From Bacilli bacterium (GTDB taxonomy: Bacteria > Bacillota_I > Bacilli_A > RFN20 > CAG-288): a DNA stretch of 34,049 nucleotides. Location: the NCBI GenBank assembly GCA_022774485.1, contig JALFLX010000001.1, positions 1 to 34,049 on the forward strand, written 5' to 3'. The notes under the pieces are model-generated. The model was not told the origin of the DNA. It was given only the letters and a program-made list of their open reading frames with translations, and searched no databases. Shown piece by piece: positions 1 to 7,935 of the stretch. Made by a program: the position numbers and the translations under genes. Within the stretch, counting starts at the first letter, position 1. Each line of letters begins with the position of its first letter.

Positions 1-1
1 G

Positions 2-157
2 ATCAGATCCTATGTCTTCTGCCCCTACACCCTTGTCAAAGACCACAGGAGCGAATATTCTGAAGCTGGGGTTCAATCTGTCATGGATGGAAATATCAAA
101 GGCTTCATCGACGCCTATCTCAAATGGGACTTCCAGAGAAATCATCCCAAGAAATAA
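2..157 (+). CDS. prfB: Peptide chain release factor 2, C-terminal end (partial)
   Basis: The open frame enters from the left edge at base 2 and stops at TAA 155-157, giving the last 51 residues. It contains RSYVFCPYTLVKDHR, then GVQSVMDG and FIDAYL, which match the conserved C-terminal part of RF2 (compare RSYVFHPY, MVKDHR and VMDGDID..FIDAYL in Bacillus). RF2 recognises UGA and UAA stop codons and triggers peptide release. The GGQ loop and any programmed frameshift site lie outside the window. The stop is followed directly by the ATG of the next gene, so the two are probably co-transcribed and translationally coupled. A frame starting at base 12 in another phase is only a shadow of this gene. 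Confidence 0.9.
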   Translation: MRSYVFCPYTLVKDHRSEYSEAGVQSVMDGNIKGFIDAYLKWDFQRNHPKK

Positions 158-1312
158 ATGCCTATGGAAAAAATCAAAAAATGGTTTCATAAGCAGAAAG
201 AGATTCTGCATCACGAGTTGACCCAAGAACCGCCGATCAAAATCATCAAGAATTTCGCTTTCATCATCTTAGGAGCAATGCTTGTCGCCTTCGGTGACGG
301 CTTCTTCCTCCTCAGAATGAACATCATCGCCGGTGGTGTCTCTTCAATCGCCTTACTTGTCTACCGTATCCCAGGTTTCAACGTCATCCCCTTAAACATC
401 TATGTCATGATCATCACCTGGACATTCTTCTTCCTCGGTTTGTTGCTACTCGGTGTGAAATACGCCTTCCACACTCTGCTCTACACCATATTCTACCCTC
501 TCTTTACCATGTTCTTTACTTTCCTAATCGATGTCACTGTCATCAATGGATGTCATATCCTAGACATCGCACAATTAGGAAAAGATATCCAATTATCAAA
601 TGGTGTCATCCCCTTTGCAGGGAATGAATCTGCCATGTTGTTACTCGCTTACTTCGTCGCCGCGTTGCTCGGTGGATTGATCATCGGCTCTGGTATCGGT
701 ATGACACTCTCCGGCGGAGGATCCTCAGGAGGAACCGATGTCATCAACCTTCTCGCCAACAAATATCTCCACATCAAAGTCGGAACATCCTCCTTCATCG
801 TAGATGCTTCCTTAATCACCATCGGTTTCTTCGTCAACGGAAACAACCTCCTAGCGACCCTCGTCGGCTTGATCGCTGCGATGCTCTGCTCCATCATGAT
901 CGACCGTGTCTTCTTAGGAAATAACCAATATTACTTAGCGATGATTGTCTCTGAAAAATGGAGTGAAATCAACAACTTCATCACCAGAGAATTAGGAAGA
1001 GGATCGACTCTCGTCACCGCGAGAGGTGGTTACACCTTAAAAGACTCTGTTGTCTTAGAAGTCTGCTTTGATAGACTCGACTACAACATCATTAGAGAAT
1101 CCATCAACACCTTTGATCCTGATGCCTTTGTCATGATTATGCAAACCAAAGAGATCCTCGGCTACGGATTCAGTCGAAACACCCCTCAAAGCGATAAAGA
1201 GATCAACGATATTCCTGTCACCGAGACAAGAAAACTTGTCTCCAAAGCCAGAGCGAAGAGAAAAAACACCTTCAAAGAAGAGATCCCTGGTGAAACAACT
1301 GAGAAGAATTGA
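158..1312 (+). CDS. YitT family membrane protein (DUF161 + DUF2179)
   Basis: This is a 384-residue protein. The N-terminal half has about five to six hydrophobic segments, starting near residue 30. The Gly-rich stretch SGGGSSGGTDVIN near residue 190 is typical of the YitT/DUF161 fold. The last third carries a soluble DUF2179 domain with GRGSTLVTARGGYT and DPDAFVMI and ending in GYGF. The molecular function of the family is not established. ATG 158 abuts the prfB stop; a second in-frame ATG at 164 is also possible, and neither has a good Shine-Dalgarno. A YitT gene (yvjA) also lies near prfB in B. subtilis, so the context looks conserved. Codon choice favours C-ending codons (ATC, GTC, CTC) more than many neighbours, which may indicate high expression. 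A strong terminator follows. Confidence 0.88.
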   Translation: MPMEKIKKWFHKQKEILHHELTQEPPIKIIKNFAFIILGAMLVAFGDGFFLLRMNIIAGGVSSIALLVYRIPGFNVIPLNIYVMIITWTFFFLGLLLLGVKYAFHTLLYTIFYPLFTMFFTFLIDVTVINGCHILDIAQLGKDIQLSNGVIPFAGNESAMLLLAYFVAALLGGLIIGSGIGMTLSGGGSSGGTDVINLLANKYLHIKVGTSSFIVDASLITIGFFVNGNNLLATLVGLIAAMLCSIMIDRVFLGNNQYYLAMIVSEKWSEINNFITRELGRGSTLVTARGGYTLKDSVVLEVCFDRLDYNIIRESINTFDPDAFVMIMQTKEILGYGFSRNTPQSDKEINDIPVTETRKLVSKARAKRKNTFKEEIPGETTEKN

Positions 1313-1339
1313 TTCTTAATCTAACTCAATCATATTATT

Positions 1340-1385
1340 AGAACAGCAAGAAGTGTATCATCCACAGACTGCTGTTCTTTTTTAT
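1340..1385 (+). terminator. Rho-independent terminator after prfB-yitT
   Basis: AGAACAGCA (1340-1348) pairs with TGCTGTTCT (1370-1378). The loop is about 21 bases and a T-run follows immediately. It closes the prfB-YitT transcript. Confidence 0.85.
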
Positions 1386-1582
1386 AGAAAAAGGCTATCT
1401 TTCACTTTTATCAAGAAAAACAATTTCATATCAGGGATAAGCTCGGAAGTCATCTCCAACTTTCCGAGATAATTGTGCGCTTTTGAAAACAAATTTACCA
1501 TTTCCGCATCTATTTCGATTTCAGAAAATGACGGTAACGGATTTGGTCTATACGCTTTGTAACCGACAATACTGCTAATCAA
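1385..1582 (-). pseudogene. Fic-family protein N-terminal remnant
   Basis: About 66 codons are open on the minus strand with no ATG; the frame begins at a TTG. The peptide has YRPNPLPSF, then EIDAEMVNLFSKAH, YLGKLE and ELIPDMKLF. This matches the start of the Fic_N domain in Fic/DOC AMP-transferase proteins: PxPLP, then ID..LV.LLSEA...LG.L....ELLP.P.LF. The frame then degrades (VKDSLFL) and stops where intact proteins continue into the R-K-E-A..SS.IEGT segment. The catalytic HPFxxGNGR motif is nowhere nearby. I read it as the relic of a lost fic gene, now ending in the YitT terminator. The family assignment rests on recognition of the motif spacing. Confidence 0.6.
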
Positions 1583-1655
1583 TCAAAAGAAGAGGTTTCT
1601 TCTTTGTAAATCTTTGTAATGTCAAAGAACTATTTTCGCTATTCTTTCTAAGTTA

Positions 1656-1664
1656 TGAGATAAT
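1656..1664 (+). promoter_or_regulatory. Extended -10 promoter of ABC operon, very short leader
   Basis: TGA-GATAAT gives an extended -10 (TGn plus hexamer). It ends 8 bases before ATG 1673, so the predicted 5' UTR is only one or two bases. No Shine-Dalgarno is present. Confidence 0.5.
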
Positions 1665-1672
1665 TGAATCGC

Positions 1673-3406
1673 ATGAAAAAGACAAAGAATCCAAAAAGAA
1701 TATCCACATACTTTTCAAAAGAAATCCCGCTGTTAGTTTTCATCACGCTCAGCGGTATTCTGTATAATTTCGGTCTTCTTTTCGCACCGTTTTTCCAAGG
1801 AAAAATGATTGATTCCATAAAGGATCAACTGCCTTTTTTAGATGTTGTTTCCTTGATTCTCATCTTCTTAGGTTCCATTCTCTTTGTCCAAGTGTTTCGA
1901 ATCGTGAAAAGATACACGGTCAGGGAATTTGCAAATAGAACGGTGAAGAGAATCCGTCATACGCTCTATGACAATATTCTTCATAAATCATTAAAAGACT
2001 TAGAAAAAGAAGAAATCGGTGGAAATCTATCCCTCATTTTTTATGATGTCTCACAAGCGGTAGAGGGTATGAGAAAACTGACTACGGAAATCTTTGATAC
2101 TGTCTTTGTCTTTCTTTTCTATATTGTCTATCTGATGATGTTCTCTGTGAAAATCACATCGATATCGCTTCTTCCGATCGCGCTTTCTATCCTTTTGGCG
2201 TTCCTCTTACGAAAGCAGATTTATCGAAGCAGCAAAAGAAGCAAAGAACTTCACGCAATACTAACGGAAAAAACTTATGACCTTTTTGAGAACAGTGTCA
2301 CCTATCGGCTTAACAACAGAGAGGAAGACTTCCTCAACGATTATGATGAGACCTTATCTCAGTACGAAAAAGCAAACTTTAAGACATTAGCTCTCACTGA
2401 TACCTTAGTTCCGCTCTGTAATCTGATCGCATTAACCTCTATCGTTCCGATTCTTCTTTTATCAATACCGCTTGCGATTGAAGAAGCACCTCTTTCTATT
2501 CCTCTTGTAAACATCCAAGAGACTTGGACTCTCGGCGCTTTCTCAACTTATCTCTCCACCTTTATTCTCTTAGCGTCCAAAGCAAGTCACACAGCAAATC
2601 TCTTCTCTTCTATTCAGAAAGGATTGTCCTCTTGGAAGAGAATCGAACCGAAGATTCAAGACACTGCTCCTTTTTCAAAGGCAATCTCAGTCAAAGGAGA
2701 TTGTCTTCTCTTGGAAAACTTTTCTCTCAAGACTGAAGAGAGAACATTAATTGAACCGATTTCTCTTTCAATAGAAAAAGGAATGATTGTCGGTATCACA
2801 GGAAAGATTTCCTGTGGAAAAAGCGCCCTGTTAAAAGCACTTTTAAATCGTTTCCCGTATGAAGGAAAGATTATTCTCTTTGGAAAAGATCTTTCTTCCT
2901 ACACGGAAGAAGAACTTGCAGGAACTATTTCCTATCTCGGACACCAGCCTAAGTTATTCACAAGAACCATTCGAGAGAATATCGCATTCTCTAAAGAGAA
3001 AGATGTCAAAGAGATCTTAACGAGAGTGCAGTTTGATGAGGACTTACAAGAGATGAAAGAGAAAGAAGATACCATAGTCGGACAGGAGGGAGTCAAACTC
3101 TCGGGTGGTCAAGCGCAGAGAATCGCACTCGCTCGCACTCTCTATGACAAAAAAGACCTCATCCTGTTAGATGATCCCTTCTCTGCTGTGGATGAGAAGA
3201 CAGAGGCAAGACTCTTTGATGAGATTGCAAAAGAAAAAGAGAACCGAATCATCCTCATGACCTCCCACCGCTTAAAACAGTTTGACAAGTGTAATCTTGT
3301 CATCGTGTTTGAAGAGGATGGAAAACTGAGTGTAGGAAAACACGAAGAAGTGAAAAACAATTCTCCTTTTTATCAGACATTGCTTCAGAAAGGAGAAGAA
3401 CGATGA
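1673..3406 (+). CDS. ABC exporter half-transporter, subunit A (degenerate-site NBD)
   Basis: This 577-residue protein has an N-terminal six-helix transmembrane domain (about residues 15-320) followed by an ATPase domain. Walker A is GKISCGKS near 376, the Q-loop is GHQPKLF, and the signature LSGGQAQR near 475 is canonical. Walker B LILLDD has Asp where the catalytic Glu normally sits. The switch His is present (TSHRL). The start is placed at ATG 1673 rather than an upstream TTG (1664), because that TTG falls inside the -10 hexamer. The last base triplets overlap the next gene (ATGA at 3403). The substrate is unknown; families of this shape export drugs, lipids or peptides. The pairing with subunit B is discussed in the findings. 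Confidence 0.88.
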   Translation: MKKTKNPKRISTYFSKEIPLLVFITLSGILYNFGLLFAPFFQGKMIDSIKDQLPFLDVVSLILIFLGSILFVQVFRIVKRYTVREFANRTVKRIRHTLYDNILHKSLKDLEKEEIGGNLSLIFYDVSQAVEGMRKLTTEIFDTVFVFLFYIVYLMMFSVKITSISLLPIALSILLAFLLRKQIYRSSKRSKELHAILTEKTYDLFENSVTYRLNNREEDFLNDYDETLSQYEKANFKTLALTDTLVPLCNLIALTSIVPILLLSIPLAIEEAPLSIPLVNIQETWTLGAFSTYLSTFILLASKASHTANLFSSIQKGLSSWKRIEPKIQDTAPFSKAISVKGDCLLLENFSLKTEERTLIEPISLSIEKGMIVGITGKISCGKSALLKALLNRFPYEGKIILFGKDLSSYTEEELAGTISYLGHQPKLFTRTIRENIAFSKEKDVKEILTRVQFDEDLQEMKEKEDTIVGQEGVKLSGGQAQRIALARTLYDKKDLILLDDPFSAVDEKTEARLFDEIAKEKENRIILMTSHRLKQFDKCNLVIVFEEDGKLSVGKHEEVKNNSPFYQTLLQKGEER

Positions 3407-5094
3407 AACAACCGATTTCTCACTTTCTCGCTTCCTTTGTGAAACGTCATCTCTTTCTTCTTTTCTCCTTATGTCTTTTGATTGTCCTTGTTGCGCTTTG
3501 TGATCTTCTTCCCTCCTTTGTTTTACGCTACATCATCGATCAAGACCTCTCTGTCACAAGCGGTTCTATCTCTACTGACAAGATTATTCTTGATGCCTTA
3601 TGGATGTTTGCAAGTTATCTCTTTATCGCTCTTTTCTCTGGCATTCAAAACATTCTTCTTGATTCCTTTGGACAGAAGATGATTCATTCGCTCCGCATCC
3701 AGATGATGAGAAAAGCAAGCAGGATGAAATATTCCTATCATGTCAACCACGGCAAAGGAGAACTCACTTCCAAAGTGATGGATGATGTCAACGCCATTGA
3801 GACTCTCTTTGCCAGCGGATTGATCTCTTTATTTGTCTCTATCTTCAAAGTGCTCGGTATTTTAATTTCCATCTTTATCTTCTCTTGGAGTTTAGGATTA
3901 TTCCTCTTAGCTTTGATTCCATTGATTTACCTCATCACAAGAATATTCCAAAAGAAAATGCAAAAGAACCACGCCAAGAATCAACAAGCGCTCAACAAGC
4001 TAAACAACAGAGTGAGTGAATCCTTAAACAACATCGATGTCATCTTATCTCACAAAAAAGAAACCTATGAAGAGAATAACTTCGATTCTCTCTTAGAAGA
4101 AAGCTATCACCTCAGGATGAAAACAGCGTTCTTTGATTCTGTCTATTCTCCTTGTATCCAGATGCTCAAAGCATTCACCATCGGTGTGATCACTATCCTA
4201 GTATCCTATGGATTACAAACTTCAGAAATCGCATTCTTAGGAATCACCGTCGGAACTTTTGCCGCCTCTATCAACCTTGTGAGCAACCTCTTCTCTCCAA
4301 TAGAAACGATCGGTATGGAGATGGAAAGCATGCAAGAAGGAATATCCGGCATGAAAAGAGTCAACCAATTCTTAAACGAAGAGGAAGAAGTTCAAAAAGA
4401 AAACATAGAAAAGAAAGATCTCAAAGAAAATGTTCCTCTGATTGAAATCAAGAACCTTTCTTATCACTACGATGATTCTATAGAGCTCATCTTCAACGAC
4501 ACCTCTCTAATCATCCAGAAAGGCTCTCAAGTCGCTTTCCAGGGAAGAACAGGTGCAGGGAAAACAACGCTGTTTCGACTCTTAACTGGACTTGTAGAAC
4601 CGAGCTCTGGAAGCATCAAAATCTGTGGAATAGAAGCGAAAAAGATTCCCTCCTCGTTAAAGAGTGAACTCTTTGGATACGTGAGCCAAGGCTTTCAAAA
4701 AGTCCCAGGAACAATCAAAGATCAAATCACCTTAAAAGATCCCTCAATCACACAAGAGCAGGTGGAAAAAGCGATGAAGCAAGTCTTCCTCGATGACTAT
4801 GTGAAAAACGAAATCAAAGGTGGATACGACCAGAAATTTGAAGAGAATCTCTTCTCAAGAGGACAGCTTCAACTCCTCTCTTTCGCACGCGCAATTGTCA
4901 AAGATCCTGAAATTCTTCTTTTAGATGAAATCAGCGCAAATCTCGATACTGACAGCGAGAAAAAACTTCTCTTAGCAATTCAGAATTTAAAAGACAAGAA
5001 AACTGTCTTATGCATCTCTCATAGACTCAATGAGGCACTCTCCTTCTCCAGTGTCATCAGCGTAGAAAATCAGAAACTGAACCCTCAGAAATAA
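3403..5094 (+). CDS. ABC exporter half-transporter, subunit B (catalytic NBD)
   Basis: This 563-residue protein has six predicted membrane helices (to about residue 320) and then an ATPase domain. Walker A GRTGAGKTT near 382 is canonical and Walker B LLLDE near 506 keeps the catalytic Glu. The Q-loop is VSQGFQK and the switch His is in SHRLNE. The signature is FSRGQLQL instead of LSGGQ. With subunit A this is the asymmetric pattern of heterodimeric exporters of the YheH/YheI or BmrCD type. A Shine-Dalgarno AAAGGAG lies inside the end of the upstream gene and the start overlaps its stop by 4 bases. The TAA stop at 5092-5094 abuts the stop of the convergent gene, so there is no room for a terminator between them. 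Confidence 0.88.
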   Translation: MKQPISHFLASFVKRHLFLLFSLCLLIVLVALCDLLPSFVLRYIIDQDLSVTSGSISTDKIILDALWMFASYLFIALFSGIQNILLDSFGQKMIHSLRIQMMRKASRMKYSYHVNHGKGELTSKVMDDVNAIETLFASGLISLFVSIFKVLGILISIFIFSWSLGLFLLALIPLIYLITRIFQKKMQKNHAKNQQALNKLNNRVSESLNNIDVILSHKKETYEENNFDSLLEESYHLRMKTAFFDSVYSPCIQMLKAFTIGVITILVSYGLQTSEIAFLGITVGTFAASINLVSNLFSPIETIGMEMESMQEGISGMKRVNQFLNEEEEVQKENIEKKDLKENVPLIEIKNLSYHYDDSIELIFNDTSLIIQKGSQVAFQGRTGAGKTTLFRLLTGLVEPSSGSIKICGIEAKKIPSSLKSELFGYVSQGFQKVPGTIKDQITLKDPSITQEQVEKAMKQVFLDDYVKNEIKGGYDQKFEENLFSRGQLQLLSFARAIVKDPEILLLDEISANLDTDSEKKLLLAIQNLKDKKTVLCISHRLNEALSFSSVISVENQKLNPQK

Positions 5095-5709
5095 TCAGAA
5101 GATCTTGTTTTTCACAATCTCTCCTGTCTCTCTATATAAGTCGAGATAATACTGAATCCGGAAGCCGAAAACAACAGTGGTCACAACTACGATCACCATA
5201 CAAGAAGCCATAATAATCCCTGTGATTCTCAGTGTTTTTGTCATTCTCTCATCGCTCAGTTTGTCTTTCATTTTTTCATAGATGAGACAAGTGATAACAA
5301 TCCCGATTGAATATAAAATCACATCTGAGATTTGAAACGCTCCTAAATACGTAAACCACTGAATCAACTCCGTCATAAGAAAAAGGAGAAACATCGATGA
5401 GATTGTAATCCATAATCTCTTTTTCTTCTTTTCCTCCCGTAATAGATGAAGAACAACCAACGTGATTGGCACTGCATAGAAAGGTCCTGAAATAATCGAG
5501 ACAACTTCGACAAAACTACCCCATAATGATTTCTTGAGAAAAGGATCCAAAGACGCTTGGAAGGGAATCCATTCAAAAACTCTTCCTAACGCATATCTTT
5601 TCACGACACTGTTTGCTAAAAAACCGCAGTGGACCAATAATAACCACTCGAGAATAATCAGATAAAGGACAAAATTGATCCATAGCTGCTTGTTGATTTT
5701 TTCTTTCAT
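5095..5709 (-). CDS. VanZ-like membrane protein
   Basis: This 204-residue protein has about five hydrophobic segments. The pattern TELIQW followed about 10 residues later by ISDVILYSIG matches the VanZ-like family (tE.lQ....R..di.D...N..G), although the usual Arg and Asn are replaced. VanZ itself affects teicoplanin resistance in enterococci; most relatives have no known role. It is a single gene, with its own promoter, a -10 hexamer 6 bases from ATG and no Shine-Dalgarno. It converges on the ABC operon with adjoining stop codons. Confidence 0.7.
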   Translation of the reverse strand: MKEKINKQLWINFVLYLIILEWLLLVHCGFLANSVVKRYALGRVFEWIPFQASLDPFLKKSLWGSFVEVVSIISGPFYAVPITLVVLHLLREEKKKKRLWITISSMFLLFLMTELIQWFTYLGAFQISDVILYSIGIVITCLIYEKMKDKLSDERMTKTLRITGIIMASCMVIVVVTTVVFGFRIQYYLDLYRETGEIVKNKIF

Positions 5710-5715
5710 ATTTAA

Positions 5716-5724
5716 AGTATATCA
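5716..5724 (-). promoter_or_regulatory. Extended -10, predicted leaderless start of vanZ-like gene
   Basis: On the minus strand TGA-TATACT is followed by exactly 6 bases (TTAAAT) and then ATG 5709. Transcription starting 7 bases after the hexamer would begin on the start codon. Confidence 0.6.
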
Positions 5725-5750
5725 ATTCTAACGAAAAAATTTATCGATAG

Positions 5751-5778
5751 AAAAGCCGGCAGGAGTCATCCTACCGGC
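5751..5778 (-). terminator. Terminator of the lipoprotein gene
   Basis: On the minus strand GCCGGTAGGA and TCCTGCCGGC form a 10-bp stem (one G-U pair) with a 4-base loop, followed by TTTT. It sits just upstream of the VanZ-like promoter. Confidence 0.85.
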
Positions 5779-5805
5779 AATTTGATTTTCTCTTAAGATA
5801 TCGGA

Positions 5806-6477
5806 TTAGTAGTTTCTAGGCTTCCACTTTTCGATTGTGGAGATTTCTTTTTTCAATGTCTCAACCATCTGTTTGACATCGATGACACCGTGACGAGCAA
5901 GACGTTCTACTTGAAATCTCGCATCATAGCTATCTGCAAACTTGGTGAAATATTCGATGGATTGATTGCACGCAGTTAAAGCATCCTGTCTGAAGGATTC
6001 CTCTTGAGAGTCATTGTATCTTCTGAGCATGAGAGCAGCTTCGATGTGATAAGCGTAGAAACCGGAAAGATAACCGAGAGTCTCCTGATCAAGAACAATG
6101 TTGTAAAGCTCTTTTGCAGTCTCAGGATTGACACTTTCTTTTAAGGAAGGAATCATCTCAGCAAGCTCTAAGCCTCCGTACATCAATCCGACACGGTCAC
6201 CACCTGTGATCGTGATATCCTTTCCGCTCACAGTGATTCCATACGCTTGTTCTTCATACTGAGCGCTATCTTCCTTTAACGTGATGGTATAATCCGCTTT
6301 TCCATCCGTAAATCTGATGTTGTTTCTCTCAAAAGATTTTTTGATTTCATCGATTGCAAAAGCAGCAGTTCCCTCTTCTCCTTCGGAAACAATAGAAACA
6401 GTAGGTCCTTTTTTTCCACAGCCCGTCATAATACTGAGCCCAAAAAGAGCTGCCGATAACAAATTAACCTTTTTCAT
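5806..6477 (-). CDS. Lipoprotein with GH20/GH67-type N-domain and no catalytic core
   Basis: This 223-residue protein begins with a lipoprotein signal (LSIMTGC, Cys 20). Residues about 30-110 look like the small alpha/beta N-terminal domain of family 20/67 glycosidases, with YGITVSGKDITITGGD and GLMYGGLELAEM. Residues about 130-223 (ETLGYLSGFYAYHIEAALML, then FQVERLARHGVID, then VETLKKEIS) resemble the helical C-terminal segment of much larger secreted glycosidase-like proteins. The TIM-barrel region expected between them is missing, yet the frame is intact. It could be a core-deleted derivative that only binds carbohydrate, or an unrelated small lipoprotein. A weak AAGGAA lies upstream of the start. 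It has its own terminator, and upstream lies a tandem palindrome. Confidence 0.55.
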   Translation of the reverse strand: MKKVNLLSAALFGLSIMTGCGKKGPTVSIVSEGEEGTAAFAIDEIKKSFERNNIRFTDGKADYTITLKEDSAQYEEQAYGITVSGKDITITGGDRVGLMYGGLELAEMIPSLKESVNPETAKELYNIVLDQETLGYLSGFYAYHIEAALMLRRYNDSQEESFRQDALTACNQSIEYFTKFADSYDARFQVERLARHGVIDVKQMVETLKKEISTIEKWKPRNY

Positions 6478-6799
6478 ATATATTTATAATTCCTTCCTAA
6501 GCGTTATTTTAAGAACTGATTACCTTATTCTCATTTGCATTTCGCGAAATGAAAGAATACTTCGCAAGATGTACTTTCTTAACATCAAAATAGTTTTGCC
6601 CTTATCATCCACATCAGAATCTCAGGAGACAATTCTGTGATTTTCTATTTTGATTACATGGAAATAATCGACAACTTGTTCTCATTTTCTACGAAAACGA
6701 CATCCCAATTAAAATGGTTTAACAACTAGATAAAATCGGCGGTTTTTGTTTTTATTCTCGCTTAGTTGTTGTAAACTAATATTTGTTTTGGAGGTAATC
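6478..6799. other. Divergent intergenic region with operator-like palindromes
   Basis: These 322 bases separate the lipoprotein gene (minus) from prs (plus). They contain the tandem palindromic sites at 6538-6571, AT-rich sequence without a coding signal, and the prs promoter/Shine-Dalgarno region at the right end. A plus-strand open frame through it has no coding character. Confidence 0.55.
6538..6571. promoter_or_regulatory. Tandem operator-like palindromes
   Basis: CATTTCGCGAAATG (6538-6551) is a perfect 14-base palindrome. TACTTCGCAAGATG (6558-6571) matches it at 10 of 14 positions. The centres are 20 bp apart, two helical turns. It lies about 60 bases upstream of the lipoprotein start. 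Confidence 0.45.
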
Positions 6800-7777
6800 A
6801 TGAAGCTTGATCAAAATGCCGTGATCTTTGCCTTAAGCGCAAATAAAGATCTTGCAGCGAAGGTTTGTGAGAAGTTAGGTACGAAACTCAGTGATGTCCA
6901 TCTAGCCAAATTCCCGTCAAAAGAAGTGCTTGCCTGTCCGATTGATACTGTCCGTGGTAAAAAAGTATTTATCATCCAGTCTACTTGTCCCCCTGTCAAC
7001 GATACCTTGATGGAAGTTTTGATTTTCATCGATTCGTTGCGCAGAGCTTCCGCTGGAGAAATCAATGTCATCATCCCGTATTTTGGTTATGCGAGACAAG
7101 ACCGCAAATCCAAACCGAGAGAACCGATTTCTTCGAAATTAGTCGCTGATCTCTTAGTCACCGCTGGTGCACATCGTGTTATCACTTTCGATTTACACGC
7201 CGCTCAGATTCAAGGATTCTTCTCTTGCTTAGAGGATGACATCTCTGCGATTCCGCTTTTAGGACACACAATCCTCAAAGACAAAGACATCGACAAGAAG
7301 AATCTTGTCACTGTCAGCCCTGATCACGGTGGAGTCAACCGTGCAAGAAAGATCGCTGAGAAGCTCAACACTCCGATCGCGATCATCGATAAGAGAAGAA
7401 ACAGCAAATATCAGCCTGAAGTTATGAACATCATCGGTGAAGTCAATGGAAAAGACTGCATCATCATCGATGATATGATCGACACTGCTGGAAGCGCAGT
7501 GGCTGCTGCCAAAGCCTTAAGAGGAGCTGGTGCGAAGAAAATCTTCATGGCCGTCACTCATCCTGTCTTATCTGATCCTGCATATGAGAGACTCTCTGAG
7601 AGCAAAGCATTCAATAAACTTATCGTCACTGACTCTATTCCATTGGAGCCTCGCTTCATAGAAAATAAGGACCTCAACATCGAAGTTGTCTCCTTAGCAA
7701 ACATCATCGCCTCTGCTATCATCAACATCTCTCAGAATGTCTCTGTCTCTGAGATTTACGATCAGTATTCTGACTGA
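6800..7777 (+). CDS. prs: Ribose-phosphate pyrophosphokinase (PRPP synthetase)
   Basis: This 325-residue protein makes PRPP from ribose 5-phosphate and ATP, feeding purine, pyrimidine, His and Trp synthesis. The catalytic flexible loop is YARQDRKSKPREPIS near residue 95, followed by FDLHAAQIQGFF. The PRPP-binding loop IIDDMIDTAGS is near 225. The start is ATG 6800, with GGAGG 5 bases before it; an upstream in-frame ATG at 6746 lies in the probable promoter and is not used. Length and motifs are normal for the family. It is monocistronic, with a strong terminator immediately after. Confidence 0.95.
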   Translation: MKLDQNAVIFALSANKDLAAKVCEKLGTKLSDVHLAKFPSKEVLACPIDTVRGKKVFIIQSTCPPVNDTLMEVLIFIDSLRRASAGEINVIIPYFGYARQDRKSKPREPISSKLVADLLVTAGAHRVITFDLHAAQIQGFFSCLEDDISAIPLLGHTILKDKDIDKKNLVTVSPDHGGVNRARKIAEKLNTPIAIIDKRRNSKYQPEVMNIIGEVNGKDCIIIDDMIDTAGSAVAAAKALRGAGAKKIFMAVTHPVLSDPAYERLSESKAFNKLIVTDSIPLEPRFIENKDLNIEVVSLANIIASAIINISQNVSVSEIYDQYSD

Positions 7778-7796
7778 TTCATTCCAAAAAAATCAC

Positions 7797-7841
7797 AAGC
7801 GCTGTCAAAGACAATACTCTGTTGTCAAACAGCGCTTTTTT
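7797..7841 (+). terminator. Terminator of prs
   Basis: AAGCGCTGT (7797-7805) pairs with ACAGCGCTT (7829-7837). Inside the loop GACAA/TTGTC forms a second stem. A T-run follows. Confidence 0.85.
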
Positions 7842-7916
7842 CATGTTACATTCACGCTTTTTTTGTAACCATTTCAGCATATTTCTTATAAAACATCGGA
7901 AACGAAAGAAAAGAGT

Positions 7917-7925
7917 TGATACAAT
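7917..7925 (+). promoter_or_regulatory. Extended -10 promoter, very short leader
   Basis: TGA-TACAAT ends 10 bases before ATG 7936, predicting a leader of about 3 bases. No Shine-Dalgarno is present. Confidence 0.45.
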
Positions 7926-7935
7926 TATTTCCGCA

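Larger units (their letters stand above)
1313..1672. other. Intergenic region between yitT and the ABC operon
   Basis: These 360 bases hold the YitT terminator, the Fic remnant and the promoter of the ABC operon. A short A/T hairpin (CAAAAGAAG / CTTCTTTG, about 1585-1605) and a direct repeat TCTTTGTAA x2 just after it are visible. I see no intact gene. Confidence 0.6.

Noticed and set aside
60..80. tRNA-like GGGGTTCAATC
   Set aside because: It lies inside the prfB coding frame and has no acceptor or anticodon stems around it.
4152..4445. 97-codon frame within ABC subunit B
   Set aside because: It is a shadow of the real reading frame, with a charged random-like composition.
7822..7935. Longer N terminus for the DUF2238-like protein
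   Set aside because: It would include the prs terminator and the -10 hexamer.
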